A program made the translations under genes and the position numbers. A DNA stretch of 35,752 nt from Smithella sp. SCADC (GTDB lineage: Bacteria; Desulfobacterota; Syntrophia; Syntrophales; Smithellaceae), in NCBI GenBank assembly GCA_000747625.2, contig JQDQ01000185.1, forward strand, positions 1 to 35,752, read 5' to 3'. Below are positions 15,267 through 24,403 of the stretch, piece by piece (within the stretch, counting starts at the first letter, position 1; every line of letters starts with the position of its first letter). The notes beneath the pieces are model-generated. The model searched no databases and had not been told where the DNA came from. It saw only the letters and a list, made by a program, of their open reading frames with translations.

Positions 15267-16531
15267 TATTTTTCCGGCTCCTGTGACTTTTCCCTGGTTA
15301 TTTTCACCTTCAGTATTCTTGTCTTGCTGATAGCATGAACGGAAAATACATATCCTTCCGAGCTTACTTCCTCGCCTTTTTCCGGCATCTTTCCGAAAAG
15401 GTGCAGAACAAATCCCCCTATTGTATCGAATTCATCCTCCGGCAATTCAGCTTCGAGAATTTTATTGCATTGTTCAACCGACATACCGCCATCCACGATA
15501 ATTGTATTTTCATCAATTTTCTCACAGCCGTCACCACCTGATTCATTAACGCCTTCTGTCTCTTCAAAAAGATGTTCCAGAATATGCTCCAGCGTTATCA
15601 TTCCGGAAACCCCGCCGTATTCGTCAACTACAATGGCAATCTGCAGAAAATTTTTCTGGAAATCATGCAAAAGCCCGTGAACCGTTTGTTGTTCAGGAAC
15701 AAAATATGGTTTCATTAAAAGATTTTGGATGCTGTCCTGTGTTCTTCCCCGCCAGACGTTGTTGAGCAAATCACGGGCAAATAAAATTCCGGCAATATCG
15801 TCTCTGTCCTCTCTGTAAACGGGCACACGCTCCTGCCTGGCTTTGGCTATGGATTGAAGCATTTCTTCAACCGGCATATTCAGCGGAAGACAAAACATAT
15901 CCACGCGGGGTATCATTATGTCCGTTACCGGCCTGTCACCCAGTTCAAATATTTTATTAATTAATTCCTTTTGCGATTCATCCACCACACCTTCAAGATT
16001 ACCGGCATCAATGAGCGTTTTAAATTCATCCTCCATCAGAGCTTCCGATTCCTCGGATTTATCCGCACCATAACGTCGCAGAAAAAGCCCGGATATTTTT
16101 TCCAGACCGGCCACTATCGGATACTCCAGCCGGGAAATAACGGTAAGTGGAAATGAAACTAAAGAAGAAAGCTGCATCGGATAGGTAACACCGAAGGTCT
16201 TGGGAATGGCTTCACCGACAAACAGCAAAACAACGGTTGTAAAAACAATGGAAACCCATTGCCCGTTGATTCCCAAAAGCCCGATGAAATAGGAAGCCGC
16301 CAGAATGGAAATGCTGACATTGACAACTTCGTTGCTGGTCACTATCGTGATCAGCAGACGCCGCTGGTTGGAAAGCAGCTTAACAACATATTCAAAAAAC
16401 GGATAGTTGTCCCGTTTCATTTTGTGCAGGTGTAGATCCCTCAGCGAAAGCAGAGCTGCTTCGGCCGACGAAAAAAACCCTGAAAGCATAAACAGAATGA
16501 TTAAAACAACAATATCAGCATTCCAGCCCAA
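15266..16531 (-). CDS. CNNM/CorC-family membrane protein, second paralogue
   Basis: It also has 421 residues and the same plan. The DUF21 membrane part starts with IVVLIILFMLSGFFSSAEAA, the canonical SGxFSxxEtA motif. The CBS pair includes VTDIMIPRVDMFCLP and IAIVVDEYGGVSGMITLE. The CorC_HlyC domain contains FDTIGGFVLHLFGKMPEKGE. It is closer to the family consensus than the downstream gene, whose N-terminal motif is SGGEVALFA. The stop overlaps the next start. Both genes run on the minus strand. Transport activity is assumed from the family. Confidence 0.93.
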   Translation of the reverse strand: MGWNADIVVLIILFMLSGFFSSAEAALLSLRDLHLHKMKRDNYPFFEYVVKLLSNQRRLLITIVTSNEVVNVSISILAASYFIGLLGINGQWVSIVFTTVVLLFVGEAIPKTFGVTYPMQLSSLVSFPLTVISRLEYPIVAGLEKISGLFLRRYGADKSEESEALMEDEFKTLIDAGNLEGVVDESQKELINKIFELGDRPVTDIMIPRVDMFCLPLNMPVEEMLQSIAKARQERVPVYREDRDDIAGILFARDLLNNVWRGRTQDSIQNLLMKPYFVPEQQTVHGLLHDFQKNFLQIAIVVDEYGGVSGMITLEHILEHLFEETEGVNESGGDGCEKIDENTIIVDGGMSVEQCNKILEAELPEDEFDTIGGFVLHLFGKMPEKGEEVSSEGYVFSVHAISKTRILKVKITREKSQEPEK

Positions 16532-16652
16532 TTATTCTGCCACCTCACCTTTCTTGTTGATAAACTTTAATTTAACAGATTATAGAAAAAAAATAAACTA
16601 ATTGTACCTTTATTATTAAATTGACAGTGGAAAGCATTCTTTCTATACTTCC

Positions 16653-16776
16653 ATACCAAGTCGCCTTCTTCGGCTAACTTCGTTGGCATCGTCGTCGGCT
16701 TCCTCAACGTATCATCATATACGCCTGCGGAGCCTCCTCCTTGCCGCCTCGTTATCCTTTGAAGCCAACTTGGCAT
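16653..16776 (-). repeat. ~124-bp repeat, family B copy 1
   Basis: Its core on the minus strand contains ACGTTGAGGAAGCCGACGAC, shared with the copies at 20465, 21229 and 24242. The outer arms (ATACCAAGT.. and ..ACTTGGCAT) are complementary to each other but unlike the arms of the other copies. It fills most of the 307-bp gap before the DUF4197 gene. Confidence 0.8.
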
Positions 16777-16838
16777 AAAAACAAAGAAAACCATCTTAAT
16801 TTTCTCCATTAGAAACCACATTAAGGGAGGATTGCATT

Positions 16839-17564
16839 ATGAAAAGAAAACATATCTTCTTAAGTATTTTGTTCGTATTATTCATTTGTCCATACAGCCA
16901 CGCGTCTTTTCTTGATACACTTAAAGACACACTTAATACCGTGACATCTACCACCCCTTCCGGCAGCAGCGGGAAAATTGATCTGGGACTCAAAGAAGCG
17001 CTAACTGTCGGCATAAAAAACACTATAAATTATCTGGGGAAAAATGACGGTTACTTCGCCAATGCCGCCGTCAAGATATTAATACCTGAAAAAGTTAGAA
17101 AATTAGAACCAACTCTGCGAGGTATCGGCTATGGACCGCAACTGGATGAATTTACGCTCAGCATGAACAGAGCCGCGGAAAAAGCTGCTCCGTTGGCCGC
17201 GGATATTTTCTCAACTGCGATTACAGAGATGAGCTTTGACGACGCCAATAAAATTCTGCGTGGCGGAAATACAGCTGCGACGGATTATCTCAAAACAAAA
17301 ACATACGACAAACTGCTGGAGAAATTTCAGCCGGCAGTACGCAAAACGATGAGCGAGTACAAAGTAACTCAAAAATACGACGCGCTCAACGAAAAAGCAA
17401 AGAAACTTCCTCTGATCGGTCAATCTACAAATCTGGATGTAAACAGATATGTTTCATCCAAAGCGCTCGATGGATTATTTTCCGTTCTGGCCAAAGAAGA
17501 AACGAATATCCGCACTAATCCCAAAGCGAGAGTGACTGATCTGCTGAAGGAAGTTTTTAAATAA
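16839..17564 (+). CDS. DUF4197 domain protein, exported
   Basis: This 241-residue protein has a clear signal peptide: KRK, a hydrophobic stretch ([15 protein letters not shown]) and probable cleavage after SHA. The mature part is helical, with [39 protein letters not shown] and a late [20 protein letters not shown] block, all typical of the DUF4197 family. The function of the family is unknown; location is periplasmic or outer-membrane associated. AAGGGAGGA lies about 6 bases before the ATG. It is followed 29 bp later by purD. Confidence 0.9.
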   Translation: MKRKHIFLSILFVLFICPYSHASFLDTLKDTLNTVTSTTPSGSSGKIDLGLKEALTVGIKNTINYLGKNDGYFANAAVKILIPEKVRKLEPTLRGIGYGPQLDEFTLSMNRAAEKAAPLAADIFSTAITEMSFDDANKILRGGNTAATDYLKTKTYDKLLEKFQPAVRKTMSEYKVTQKYDALNEKAKKLPLIGQSTNLDVNRYVSSKALDGLFSVLAKEETNIRTNPKARVTDLLKEVFK

Positions 17565-17593
17565 TCTGACAACAAACAGGAGAAATACCAATT

Positions 17594-18922
17594 ATGCCCG
17601 AAATACTGCTCATAGGAAACGGCGCAAGGGAACACGCGCTGGCCGAAACGATTACCCGCTCTCAACAAAAGCCCCTGCTTTTCTCTTTTATGAAATCAAA
17701 CAATCCGGGCATAGCTTCTCTTTCGGCAAAAACGGTGCTGGGTAGTTATTCCGATCTCAAAGCAATTACAGGTTTTGCTGTGGAAAATAAAATCGAGTTC
17801 GCCGTCATCGGCCCTGAAGATCCTCTCAACAACGGTGTGGCAGATGCCCTGGCTAAAATAAATATTCCCTCTGTCGGACCTACAAAAAGCCTGGCCAGAC
17901 TGGAGACATCCAAATCATTTACCAGAAATCTTGTCAGTAAATATAATATTCCCGGCAATCCGCAGTTCAAAGTATTTACAACAATCAATGGAGTAGAAGC
18001 TTTTTTAAATGAACTGGAAGGAATCGTTCTCAAACCGGATGGTTTAACCGGCGGCAAGGGTGTGCAGGTTCAAGGGGACCATTTTGAAACAAAAGAAGAT
18101 GCTTTAAAGCTGTGTGAACAAGTACTCGGCGGCGGATCTTCACTGATTGTCGAAGAAAAATTCGATGGTGAAGAATTTTCTCTGCAATGTCTGTGCGACG
18201 GAAAAACAGTGGTTGCCACACCGCTGGTACAGGATCACAAAAGAAGGTTTGACGGCGACAAAGGACCGAACACCGGCGGAATGGGCTCCTATTCACTGCC
18301 CGATCATTCCATGCCTTTTTTAAAACCAAAGGATTTGGAGGATGGACTGGAAATCACCCGTCAGGTCGCGGCAGCACTTCTTAAAGAAACAGGCAACCCC
18401 TACAAAGGTGTTATGTACGGCGGTTTTATTGCTACAAAAAACGGCGTAAAACTTCTGGAATACAACGCACGATTTGGCGATCCCGAAGCGATGAACATCC
18501 TGCCGCTTTTAAAAACTGATTTTGTGGAGGTCTGCCGCCACATCATTGCCGGAACACTGGATAAATTAAAAATTGAATTCGAACACAAAGCGACTGTTTG
18601 CAAATATGTTGTACCGAAAGGTTATGGTCTGCCCGCTGACCATCCCGATGCCGCTTCATCCAAAGCCAGGATCGAAGTGGGAAACGTGGGCAAGGCACGA
18701 CTTTATTATTCATCAGTGGATAAAAAAGAGGACGGTTTGTATTTGAGCGCTTCGCGCGCAATCGGGATTGTTGGAATCGCCGGCGATTTAGCCGAAGCGC
18801 GAAAAATTGCCGAAGAAGGAGTCAAAGCTGTCAAAGGACCGGTTGCCTATCGCGAGGACATTGGCACGGATGCGCTCATTCAAAAACGCATTGATCATAT
18901 GAAGAAGATAAGAAAAGATTAA
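17594..18922 (+). CDS. purD: Phosphoribosylamine-glycine ligase
   Basis: PurD is the ATP-grasp enzyme joining phosphoribosylamine and glycine, the second step of purine synthesis. It has 442 residues. Seen are LLIGNGAREHALAE at the N-terminus, FAVIGPEDPLNNGVADAL, SVGPTKSLARLETSK, the ATP-grasp lysine region VLKPDGLTGGKGVQV, PLVQDHKRRFDGDKGPNTGG and YNARFGDPEAMNILPLL. The pattern KSNNPGIASLSA resembles, from memory, archaeal-type PurD more than the E. coli form, which should be tested by phylogeny. AGGAG lies upstream. Other purine genes are at 25.3-27.9 kb. Confidence 0.95.
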   Translation: MPEILLIGNGAREHALAETITRSQQKPLLFSFMKSNNPGIASLSAKTVLGSYSDLKAITGFAVENKIEFAVIGPEDPLNNGVADALAKINIPSVGPTKSLARLETSKSFTRNLVSKYNIPGNPQFKVFTTINGVEAFLNELEGIVLKPDGLTGGKGVQVQGDHFETKEDALKLCEQVLGGGSSLIVEEKFDGEEFSLQCLCDGKTVVATPLVQDHKRRFDGDKGPNTGGMGSYSLPDHSMPFLKPKDLEDGLEITRQVAAALLKETGNPYKGVMYGGFIATKNGVKLLEYNARFGDPEAMNILPLLKTDFVEVCRHIIAGTLDKLKIEFEHKATVCKYVVPKGYGLPADHPDAASSKARIEVGNVGKARLYYSSVDKKEDGLYLSASRAIGIVGIAGDLAEARKIAEEGVKAVKGPVAYREDIGTDALIQKRIDHMKKIRKD

Positions 18923-18943
18923 TCATTCACTAAGAGGATGGCA

Positions 18944-19396
18944 ATGCTATTCAACAAACCCCTAACGGATATTATAAGACAACGTAAATCAATTCGCAGC
19001 TACACGGATGCGCCAATCGAAGAAGAGAAAAATCCCATGGGTTTTATTATCGGCGCGGTTGAAAAGAAACATCACAATCTGGAAGACTTCGGCTATCTTA
19101 TGGAAAAAAATATTCTGATGGCAACGGATCTGGGATTAGGTACTTGTTGGCTCGGCGGAACATTCAGTTCCAGCCGCTTCGCGCAAAAGATCGCTTTACA
19201 AAATAATGAGGCACTGCCGGCTGTAACGCCGGTAGGCTACGCTGTGCCCAGAATATCGGCAATAGATTCTGTTATCCGCAGTGCTTCCGGTGCGAATAAT
19301 CGCAAGCCATGGAGTTCTTTATTTTTCAAGAATGACAAACCTCTTTCTATTGAGGAAGCCGGACATTATACTGCCACCTGGGTCGGCAGCAATTAA
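18944..19396 (+). pseudogene. Nitroreductase-family remnant (internally deleted)
   Basis: The start (LTDIIRQRKSIRSYTDAPIE) and the later block (FGYLMEKNILMATDLGLGTC) are typical of TM1586-like nitroreductases, FMN-dependent flavoproteins. About 60-100 residues expected between them, including the LAPSAGNxQPW flavin-binding stretch, are missing. The protein also stops at residue 150, soon after RKPWSSLFF...EEAGHY, where family members usually continue with a second such stretch. ATG at 18944 has AGAGG six bases before it. It is probably nonfunctional; a cut-down but expressed protein cannot be excluded. Confidence 0.65.
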
Positions 19397-20445
19397 TACC
19401 GCGTAATGTGGTGTTCAGTAAGACCGAAGAAATTCGCCATCGTATATATCCGGTTATCATCATCTCTAAATCTACCACTGTAAATACCAAACGGCTGGTG
19501 GAAATCTGAAACGAGGAATCCGGCATTAATCTTTTCGGCTCTCTGGCCGGAAGACGTAAATAACAACTCTAAACTTCCATCTGTTGTTTTTATTTTCCAG
19601 GGACGCATGATATTTTCTTTCTCAAATTCAAAGCGCGCCGCTTTCAGGCAATAAATTTTCCCGCCAACCCACATGCAATTTTCATTAAAATCTTCGTCAT
19701 CGGTTATCATGTTCTGGCAAAGATTGAAGGCTAAAAGCTCTCCATATTCATCATAACCGGCGGCCGTCGCCCATTTCCAAAAACTGGAATAAGGGTAATA
19801 TGTTTTCTGTTCATCCATCAAAGCAACATCCCGCTTACGATTGATTACAATTTCTTGATCCCCCATTTTAATCGTTCCTTCAGCCGGCGCAGCTACCTTG
19901 TGCGTATAAAATGGTCTGAATGGCGTAACAGGAGACACCTGAACAAGAGGTTCAATGGTATTCAGGTCTTCGAAAATCTTAATTTCCCCTTTTACAGCGG
20001 GCAGGCCTCTTTTTCCTTTAATGTCTATTATGATCTTGTGAAAACCATCTTTAAGCCGGTTTTCGAAACGCAGCAGGTAACCATTTTTCTTGAACTCACA
20101 ACTGTCATCATAGACCTGCGAGGCCACGCGCGATGCACCGCCCGGTAATTGCACGCTGTGTTCAAAACGTTTGTTTTCTGTTCTGTCGTAAGCATAGAAA
20201 AAAGAGACACCCATAAATTTAGCATCAAAAATAACCATGCCGAAATAATGGGTGGGAGTGATAATGCCAAAATGCTGCCATTCCTTAAGACGGAATTTTT
20301 TCCAGAAAGCAGGAACTTTGCGCGATGAAGAATACAAAGGTGCTTCGAGAATGTTCACATTGCGAAAAGGCGTGCGAAACGTACCGAAGTTAATCGTTCC
20401 GTCTTTTTCCACCATCTTTTCAGGGGTTGCCGCTACTTTTCTCAT
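19393..20445 (-). CDS. DUF2804 domain protein
   Basis: This 350-residue protein has the DUF2804 pattern. It begins with INFGTFRTPFRNVN and FWKKFRLKEWQHFGIITPTH, and its middle is beta-rich. It ends GIYSGRFRDDDNRIYTMANFFGLTEHH. The function is not established; family members are large beta-sandwich proteins, sometimes near lipid or retinoid-like genes. There is no signal peptide. A GGGAGGGAG ribosome-binding site sits before the ATG. It is convergent with the nitroreductase remnant, overlapping it by 4 bp. Confidence 0.85.
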   Translation of the reverse strand: MRKVAATPEKMVEKDGTINFGTFRTPFRNVNILEAPLYSSSRKVPAFWKKFRLKEWQHFGIITPTHYFGMVIFDAKFMGVSFFYAYDRTENKRFEHSVQLPGGASRVASQVYDDSCEFKKNGYLLRFENRLKDGFHKIIIDIKGKRGLPAVKGEIKIFEDLNTIEPLVQVSPVTPFRPFYTHKVAAPAEGTIKMGDQEIVINRKRDVALMDEQKTYYPYSSFWKWATAAGYDEYGELLAFNLCQNMITDDEDFNENCMWVGGKIYCLKAARFEFEKENIMRPWKIKTTDGSLELLFTSSGQRAEKINAGFLVSDFHQPFGIYSGRFRDDDNRIYTMANFFGLTEHHITRY

Positions 20446-20464
20446 AACATCTCCCTCCCGTATA

Positions 20465-20586
20465 ATACCACCTCCCTTTCTTCGGCTAACTTTGTTGGCT
20501 TCGTCGTCGGCTTCCTCAACGTATCAGTAATACGCCTCATCGCCTCCTCCTTGCCGCCTCGTTATCCTTTGAAAGCGAAATGGTAT
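20465..20586 (-). repeat. ~122-bp repeat, family B copy 2
   Basis: The arms ATACCACCTCCCTTTC and GAAAGCGAAATGGTAT are partly complementary. The core is close to copy 1 (CTTCGGCTAACTTTGTTGGC; GCCTCCTCCTTGCCGCCTCG). It lies between DUF2804 and the cyclophilin gene. Confidence 0.8.
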
Positions 20587-20591
20587 AAAAT

Positions 20592-21134
20592 CTATGCTTT
20601 CGGTGTCTTCGAAAGCTTAGGGGAATTTTCATCCAGGATCGCATTCCATTTTTCTATCACAGGATTGATTTTTTCCATAAGTTCCGCAATATCACCTTCG
20701 ATTGTTACGGAAATGATTTTATCGCCCTGAGCAATCTGATTGACAACTTTCTGGTCGGCGTCACTGACAACTTCGCCAAATACCGTATGCTTGCCGTCCA
20801 GCCAGGGCGTCGGTACATGGGTAATAAAAAACTGACTGCCGTTGGTCTGCGGTCCGGCGTTAGCCATCGAAAAAATGCCGGGTTTGCTGTGACGCAACTC
20901 TTTGACAAATTCATCCTGGAATTTGTATCCGGGCCCGCCGCGTCCATCGCCAAAAGGACATCCGCCCTGAATCATGAAATCGGGAATCACCCGATGAAAT
21001 TTTAAGCCATTGTAGTATCCGCGCCGTGCCAGATTGACAAAATTACCCACAGTAAGCGGCGTCTTCCCGGCAAACAGGCATAAATTTATTGTTCCTTTAT
21101 CGGTTTTAACAACTGCTTTTAAATCGTTTTTCAT
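20592..21134 (-). CDS. ppiB: Cyclophilin-type peptidyl-prolyl cis-trans isomerase
   Basis: This 180-residue cytoplasmic protein lacks a signal peptide. The cyclophilin signature is complete: [19 protein letters not shown] with the catalytic arginine, [31 protein letters not shown] and [12 protein letters not shown]. It catalyses proline isomerisation during folding. AAGGAG stands 6 bases before the ATG. A C-terminal helix (about 150-180) extends slightly beyond the minimal domain. It is flanked on both sides by family B repeats, so it may be a single-gene unit. Confidence 0.95.
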   Translation of the reverse strand: MKNDLKAVVKTDKGTINLCLFAGKTPLTVGNFVNLARRGYYNGLKFHRVIPDFMIQGGCPFGDGRGGPGYKFQDEFVKELRHSKPGIFSMANAGPQTNGSQFFITHVPTPWLDGKHTVFGEVVSDADQKVVNQIAQGDKIISVTIEGDIAELMEKINPVIEKWNAILDENSPKLSKTPKA

Positions 21135-21228
21135 TATAAACTCCTTTTTCTTTCAACTGAAAGAGAGAGTAGATATTACAGATTAATATGTCAAGATAAA
21201 AAGGATTGTCCATCTCTTTAATGCTTAA

Positions 21229-21353
21229 TACCATTTCTAAATCAAAGATGATATTGAGGCAGCTAGGCGAAGGCGATGAGGCGTATTGTTTACATACGTT
21301 GAGGAAGCCGGCAACGACGCCAACAAAAATAGCGTTTTGATTTAGAATTGGTA
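21229..21353 (+). repeat. ~125-bp repeat, family B copy 3
   Basis: The best-preserved arms are TACCATTTCTAAATCAAA (left) and TTTGATTTAGAATTGGTA (right), an 18-bp stem with one mismatch. The core contains GGCGTATTG...CATACGTTGAGGAAGCC. It lies between the cyclophilin gene and mutY, in the gap of 262 bp. Confidence 0.85.
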
Positions 21354-21396
21354 CAATTCATTGCGATGTTTCCGGGTATGAAGTATACAGGCTACT

Positions 21397-22509
21397 ATGA
21401 TGAAGGATGCCGATAAAATCAAAAATCTTCTGAACCGCAAACTATTGACCTGGTACAGGCGCAATCAACGTTCCCTTCCCTGGCGCAAAACAAGCGATCC
21501 TTACCGTAAATGGATTTCAGAGATCATGCTCCAGCAAACCCAGGTTGATACGGTGATTCCTTACTATCATCGTTTTCTGAAAGCTTTTCCCACCGTTTCC
21601 GCGCTGGCTCGCGCCCCCTTGCAGGACGTGCTGAAAGCCTGGGAAAATCTGGGTTACTATTCACGGGCAAGAAACATTCATGCTGCCGCCAAGGTGATTG
21701 TTGAAAAGTTTGGCGATCAGATCCCCGATAACCTAGAAGAAATAAAAACACTACCCGGCATCGGTGAGTATTCAGCCGGTGCAATTTTAAGCATTGCCTA
21801 CGGGCAGGCTCTTCCCGCCGTTGATGGAAATGTCCGCCGGATTTTATGCCGTCTGTTTGCCATCCGCCAACCTGCGGACGACGCACAGGAGCAGAAGCAA
21901 TTGCAGAATCTCGCCGCTTCGCTGATTCCCGTCAAACATCCCGGCGATTTCAACCAGGCGCTGATGGATCTGGGAGCAACGATCTGCAAAGCCAAAAATC
22001 CCGGCTGTTCCCATTGCCCTCTAGCCAATCTCTGTCAGGCGCGGCGTCACGATTTACAAAATGTTCTGCCGATAACCAGAAAGTCCCCCGCAATCCCTCA
22101 TCGTCAGGCTGCTGCTGCCGTCATCAGAAATTCAAAGGGCATGCTGCTGGTTGTTCAGCGGCCAACATCAGGTTTGCTGGCCTCTTTGTGGAAACTGCCC
22201 GGCGGCTTTATTAAAGCAGATGAAGACACGGAAAAAAGTTTGAGACACAGCGTAAAAGAAGAACTGGGCATCTCCATTCAAGTGGGGAAACATCTGGCCT
22301 CGGTCAATCATACCTACACACACTTTCGCATAACCCTTCAGGCCTGCGAATGCCGTTTGCTGAAAGGCACCCCGAAACCGCTTGGGTGCCAGAATTGGCG
22401 ATGGGCATCGTTCACCGATTTAAAAAAATTGCCTTTGTCGAAGATTGATAGAATACTTTTGGTACATCTCAATAATTTTTTTGAGGACAGACTCCATGTT
22501 TGGAAATAA
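21397..22509 (+). CDS. mutY: A/G-specific adenine DNA glycosylase
   Basis: MutY removes adenine paired with 8-oxoguanine. It has 370 residues. Domains are the HhH-GPD glycosylase (SLPWRKTSDPYRKWISEIML with the catalytic glutamate; LPGIGEYSAGAILSIA then the catalytic aspartate in AVDGNVRR), the iron-sulphur cluster C-x6-C-x2-C-x5-C (CKAKNPGCSHCPLANLC, about 197-213) and a NUDIX-like C-terminal domain (HRQAAAAVIRNSKG; LWKLPGGFI; NHTYTHFRITL) that recognises 8-oxoG. MMKDADK gives two possible start codons next to each other. It overlaps the following ywbE-like gene by 14 bp. Confidence 0.95.
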   Translation: MMKDADKIKNLLNRKLLTWYRRNQRSLPWRKTSDPYRKWISEIMLQQTQVDTVIPYYHRFLKAFPTVSALARAPLQDVLKAWENLGYYSRARNIHAAAKVIVEKFGDQIPDNLEEIKTLPGIGEYSAGAILSIAYGQALPAVDGNVRRILCRLFAIRQPADDAQEQKQLQNLAASLIPVKHPGDFNQALMDLGATICKAKNPGCSHCPLANLCQARRHDLQNVLPITRKSPAIPHRQAAAAVIRNSKGMLLVVQRPTSGLLASLWKLPGGFIKADEDTEKSLRHSVKEELGISIQVGKHLASVNHTYTHFRITLQACECRLLKGTPKPLGCQNWRWASFTDLKKLPLSKIDRILLVHLNNFFEDRLHVWK

Positions 22510-22687
22510 CCGTGTTGATATCAGAGTGGGTTCACGTGTCAAGGTTGTGCAGAAGCAGGACCAACGCACAGGCACGCTCACCGAAGGCATCGTGCGAGAC
22601 ATTCTCACGAAGTCAGCCACCCATCCACACGGCATCAAGGTGCGCCTGGAAGGCGGAATGGTGGGCAGAGTTAAAGAGATTCTCTGA
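22496..22687 (+). CDS. ywbE: YwbE family protein
   Basis: This is a 63-residue protein starting MFGNNRVDIRVGSRVKVVQK. It contains the family motif DQRTGTLTEGIVRDILT and ends HPHGIKVRLEGGMVGRVKEI. YwbE proteins are small KOW-like beta proteins of unknown function. I chose the ATG at 22496, which has GAGGA upstream, over an earlier in-frame alternative start inside mutY. It is translated in overlap with the end of mutY, so the two are coupled. Confidence 0.88.
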   Translation: MFGNNRVDIRVGSRVKVVQKQDQRTGTLTEGIVRDILTKSATHPHGIKVRLEGGMVGRVKEIL

Positions 22688-22822
22688 TTCCACATTGATT
22701 TGAGATGGAACGGGATTCGGATATTCTGCGTAGTGTGGACGCCTATATTTCTTTCCGTCCGTCATTATAATTAAGTGTTATGTTCTCGGAACTTCAGAAC
22801 AGACAAGGCTGTGGCAAAATTC

Positions 22823-24049
22823 TTATATTTCATTACCTGACCCCGGTATTGTCGGGTACTCGTCTTCATGAACTTTCGTGAGCTTTGGTTTCGTAAAGTA
22901 GCCAAATTCCTTTTGGAGATAGTCCATCTGTTTTTGCAGCTCATCAGTCCATTGGGGCATTTGAATGTGTACTAGATCAAAGGAAAAGCCCTTTCCTTCT
23001 TCATATCTTTCCGTTGCCAACCCCACGACGGCGCTACGCTCCTTATGAAGTCCTCTCGCAACAAGGTATCGGCCAAAGAGTTCAGCGGTCCTGTACTTTC
23101 TGTCTTCGCTATGAGGCAATGCCAAGAAAACATATGAAACGTTTGAATTTCCAAGAGCCATTCTGGCTCTCACTTTTTTCTGACGTGAAAGATCATAGAA
23201 CTCCATAAATGACTTTCCTGGAATCCTCCTACCAAATCTACTCTCACGAGCCATTGTGCGAACTGCTATTTCAGAGTCATTCAATTCTGGACCAAATTCT
23301 AGGTTACCATGTAGTATATCGTTGCTTAGAATTTCGACAAGCCGGTCCCATGCATAGCTTATGGAATCTGCCTCTTTTCTCGCCTTGTACTGCTCGCTGT
23401 CTTTAAATCCTGCCCAGAGGTTGTCGTCAATAATAAAGAGATCAAACTTGTCCGGAAATTGACGTCCATTATGCAGGTACAAAGCCAGAAGATCTTCCTC
23501 ACCGCCTTGGAATAATGTTGTCTTTCCAGAAAGATATAGCACTTCTTTGGCAGATAAATACGCAACAAAATCATCTATTGTGTCCAATTCACCCATTATT
23601 ACATCCAAAGAAGTTTTATCAAAAACATGAACGAACCCTTTCCCGAAATTGCCGAAACTTATAGGTGACTTGCCTTGGTCTCCCAAAGCGATGGCGACTC
23701 GATGTATCTTTCTCACTTCCCGATGAGGAAGTTCTATACCAGTACTACCATCGCTACGAATAATGTGCGAAGCCCCGTCAAGCCATCTTTCAGCGCCATA
23801 TATCTGCTTCACTGAAGCTTCAATGGCTCGTTTCCTCCAGCGCTTCCAATCGATGGATAAGTCTCCACTGTCCGTCAGGCCGACGTCTTTTACGCTGAAT
23901 ATTATGATATAGGGATCACATACCACCAGTGTATCGCAGAGTTCTTTTCCGTCTTTTCCAAGAGGATTTGCATAGCTCCAAAGACACAAGAATGATCTTT
24001 TACAAATCTCATAGACAAGTTGTTCAGATTCATTAAATAGCTCGTTCAT
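22823..24049 (-). CDS. Unrecognised protein with a possible PD-(D/E)XK-like nuclease N-terminus
   Basis: I do not recognise this 408-residue protein with confidence. The N-terminal 60 residues read ESEQLVYEICKRSF, then GKELCDTLVVCDPYIIIFSV followed by K54. Helix, aspartate (D39), hydrophobic strand and lysine (K54) resemble the restriction-endonuclease-like core, though the usual glutamate two residues before the lysine is a serine (S52-V-K54). The rest is mixed alpha/beta with no motif I know (e.g. TTLFQGGEEDLLALYLHNGR). It has no membrane segment. It stands alone between divergently arranged housekeeping genes with gaps on both sides. That layout and the fold suggest an accessory defence or nuclease gene, but this is inference. 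Confidence 0.6.
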   Translation of the reverse strand: MNELFNESEQLVYEICKRSFLCLWSYANPLGKDGKELCDTLVVCDPYIIIFSVKDVGLTDSGDLSIDWKRWRKRAIEASVKQIYGAERWLDGASHIIRSDGSTGIELPHREVRKIHRVAIALGDQGKSPISFGNFGKGFVHVFDKTSLDVIMGELDTIDDFVAYLSAKEVLYLSGKTTLFQGGEEDLLALYLHNGRQFPDKFDLFIIDDNLWAGFKDSEQYKARKEADSISYAWDRLVEILSNDILHGNLEFGPELNDSEIAVRTMARESRFGRRIPGKSFMEFYDLSRQKKVRARMALGNSNVSYVFLALPHSEDRKYRTAELFGRYLVARGLHKERSAVVGLATERYEEGKGFSFDLVHIQMPQWTDELQKQMDYLQKEFGYFTKPKLTKVHEDEYPTIPGSGNEI

Positions 24050-24197
24050 GTCATCTCATTGATTGCAAATAATTAATATACTTGATACGTGGAATCTGTT
24101 GTGGAAATGATTTATTTTTTTACAGAAAATCTTTTTGAAAATCAATGGAATATTAATAGTTGGATTTTGAGAAGAGTATTGGAAGACAAAAACATTT

Positions 24198-24232
24198 CTG
24201 GATTCCCGCCAGAACCATGCGGGAATGACAAG
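24198..24232. repeat. REP-like hairpin
   Basis: ATTCCCGC (24202-24209) and GCGGGAAT (24219-24226) form a perfect 8-bp stem within CTGGATTCCCGC...GCGGGAATGACA, the same family as 11828-11867. The 354-bp gap 24050-24403 consists of this hairpin, the family B repeat and the purH-end repeat; I see nothing else in it. Confidence 0.75.
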
Positions 24233-24241
24233 ACACGTTGT

Positions 24242-24367
24242 AATTCCATTGCCAATTCAATGATGATACCGCGGCGGCTAGGAGGAGGCGCCGGAGGCGT
24301 ATAACTAATACGTTGAGGACGCCGACGACGCAGCCAACAAAGGTAGCGCTTGAATTGGAATGGAATT
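24242..24367 (+). repeat. ~126-bp repeat, family B copy 4
   Basis: The arms AATTCCATTGCCAATTCAA (left) and TTGAATTGGAATGGAATT (right) are complementary apart from one extra base. The core has GCGGCTAGGAGGAGGCG and ATACGTTGAGGACGCCGACG. Its right end touches the duplicated purH end at 24366. Confidence 0.85.
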
Positions 24368-24391
24368 AATGGTGGAACAGGCGCAGGCCGC
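24366..24391. repeat. 26-bp direct repeat of the purH 3' end (partner 25312-25337)
   Basis: 25 of 26 bases match 25312-25337 (shared GTGGAACAGGCGCAGGCCGC after TTA). On the minus strand it still encodes GLRLFHH and a stop. The two copies bracket the cysteine synthase gene. Confidence 0.88.
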
Positions 24392-24403
24392 GGTCTTGCC
24401 TGA

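Noticed and set aside
22690-22822. Possible attC-like site next to the 408-residue protein (AACATAACAC region)
   Set aside because: No paired core or inner boxes could be found, unlike the two sites at 33.6 and 34.2 kb.
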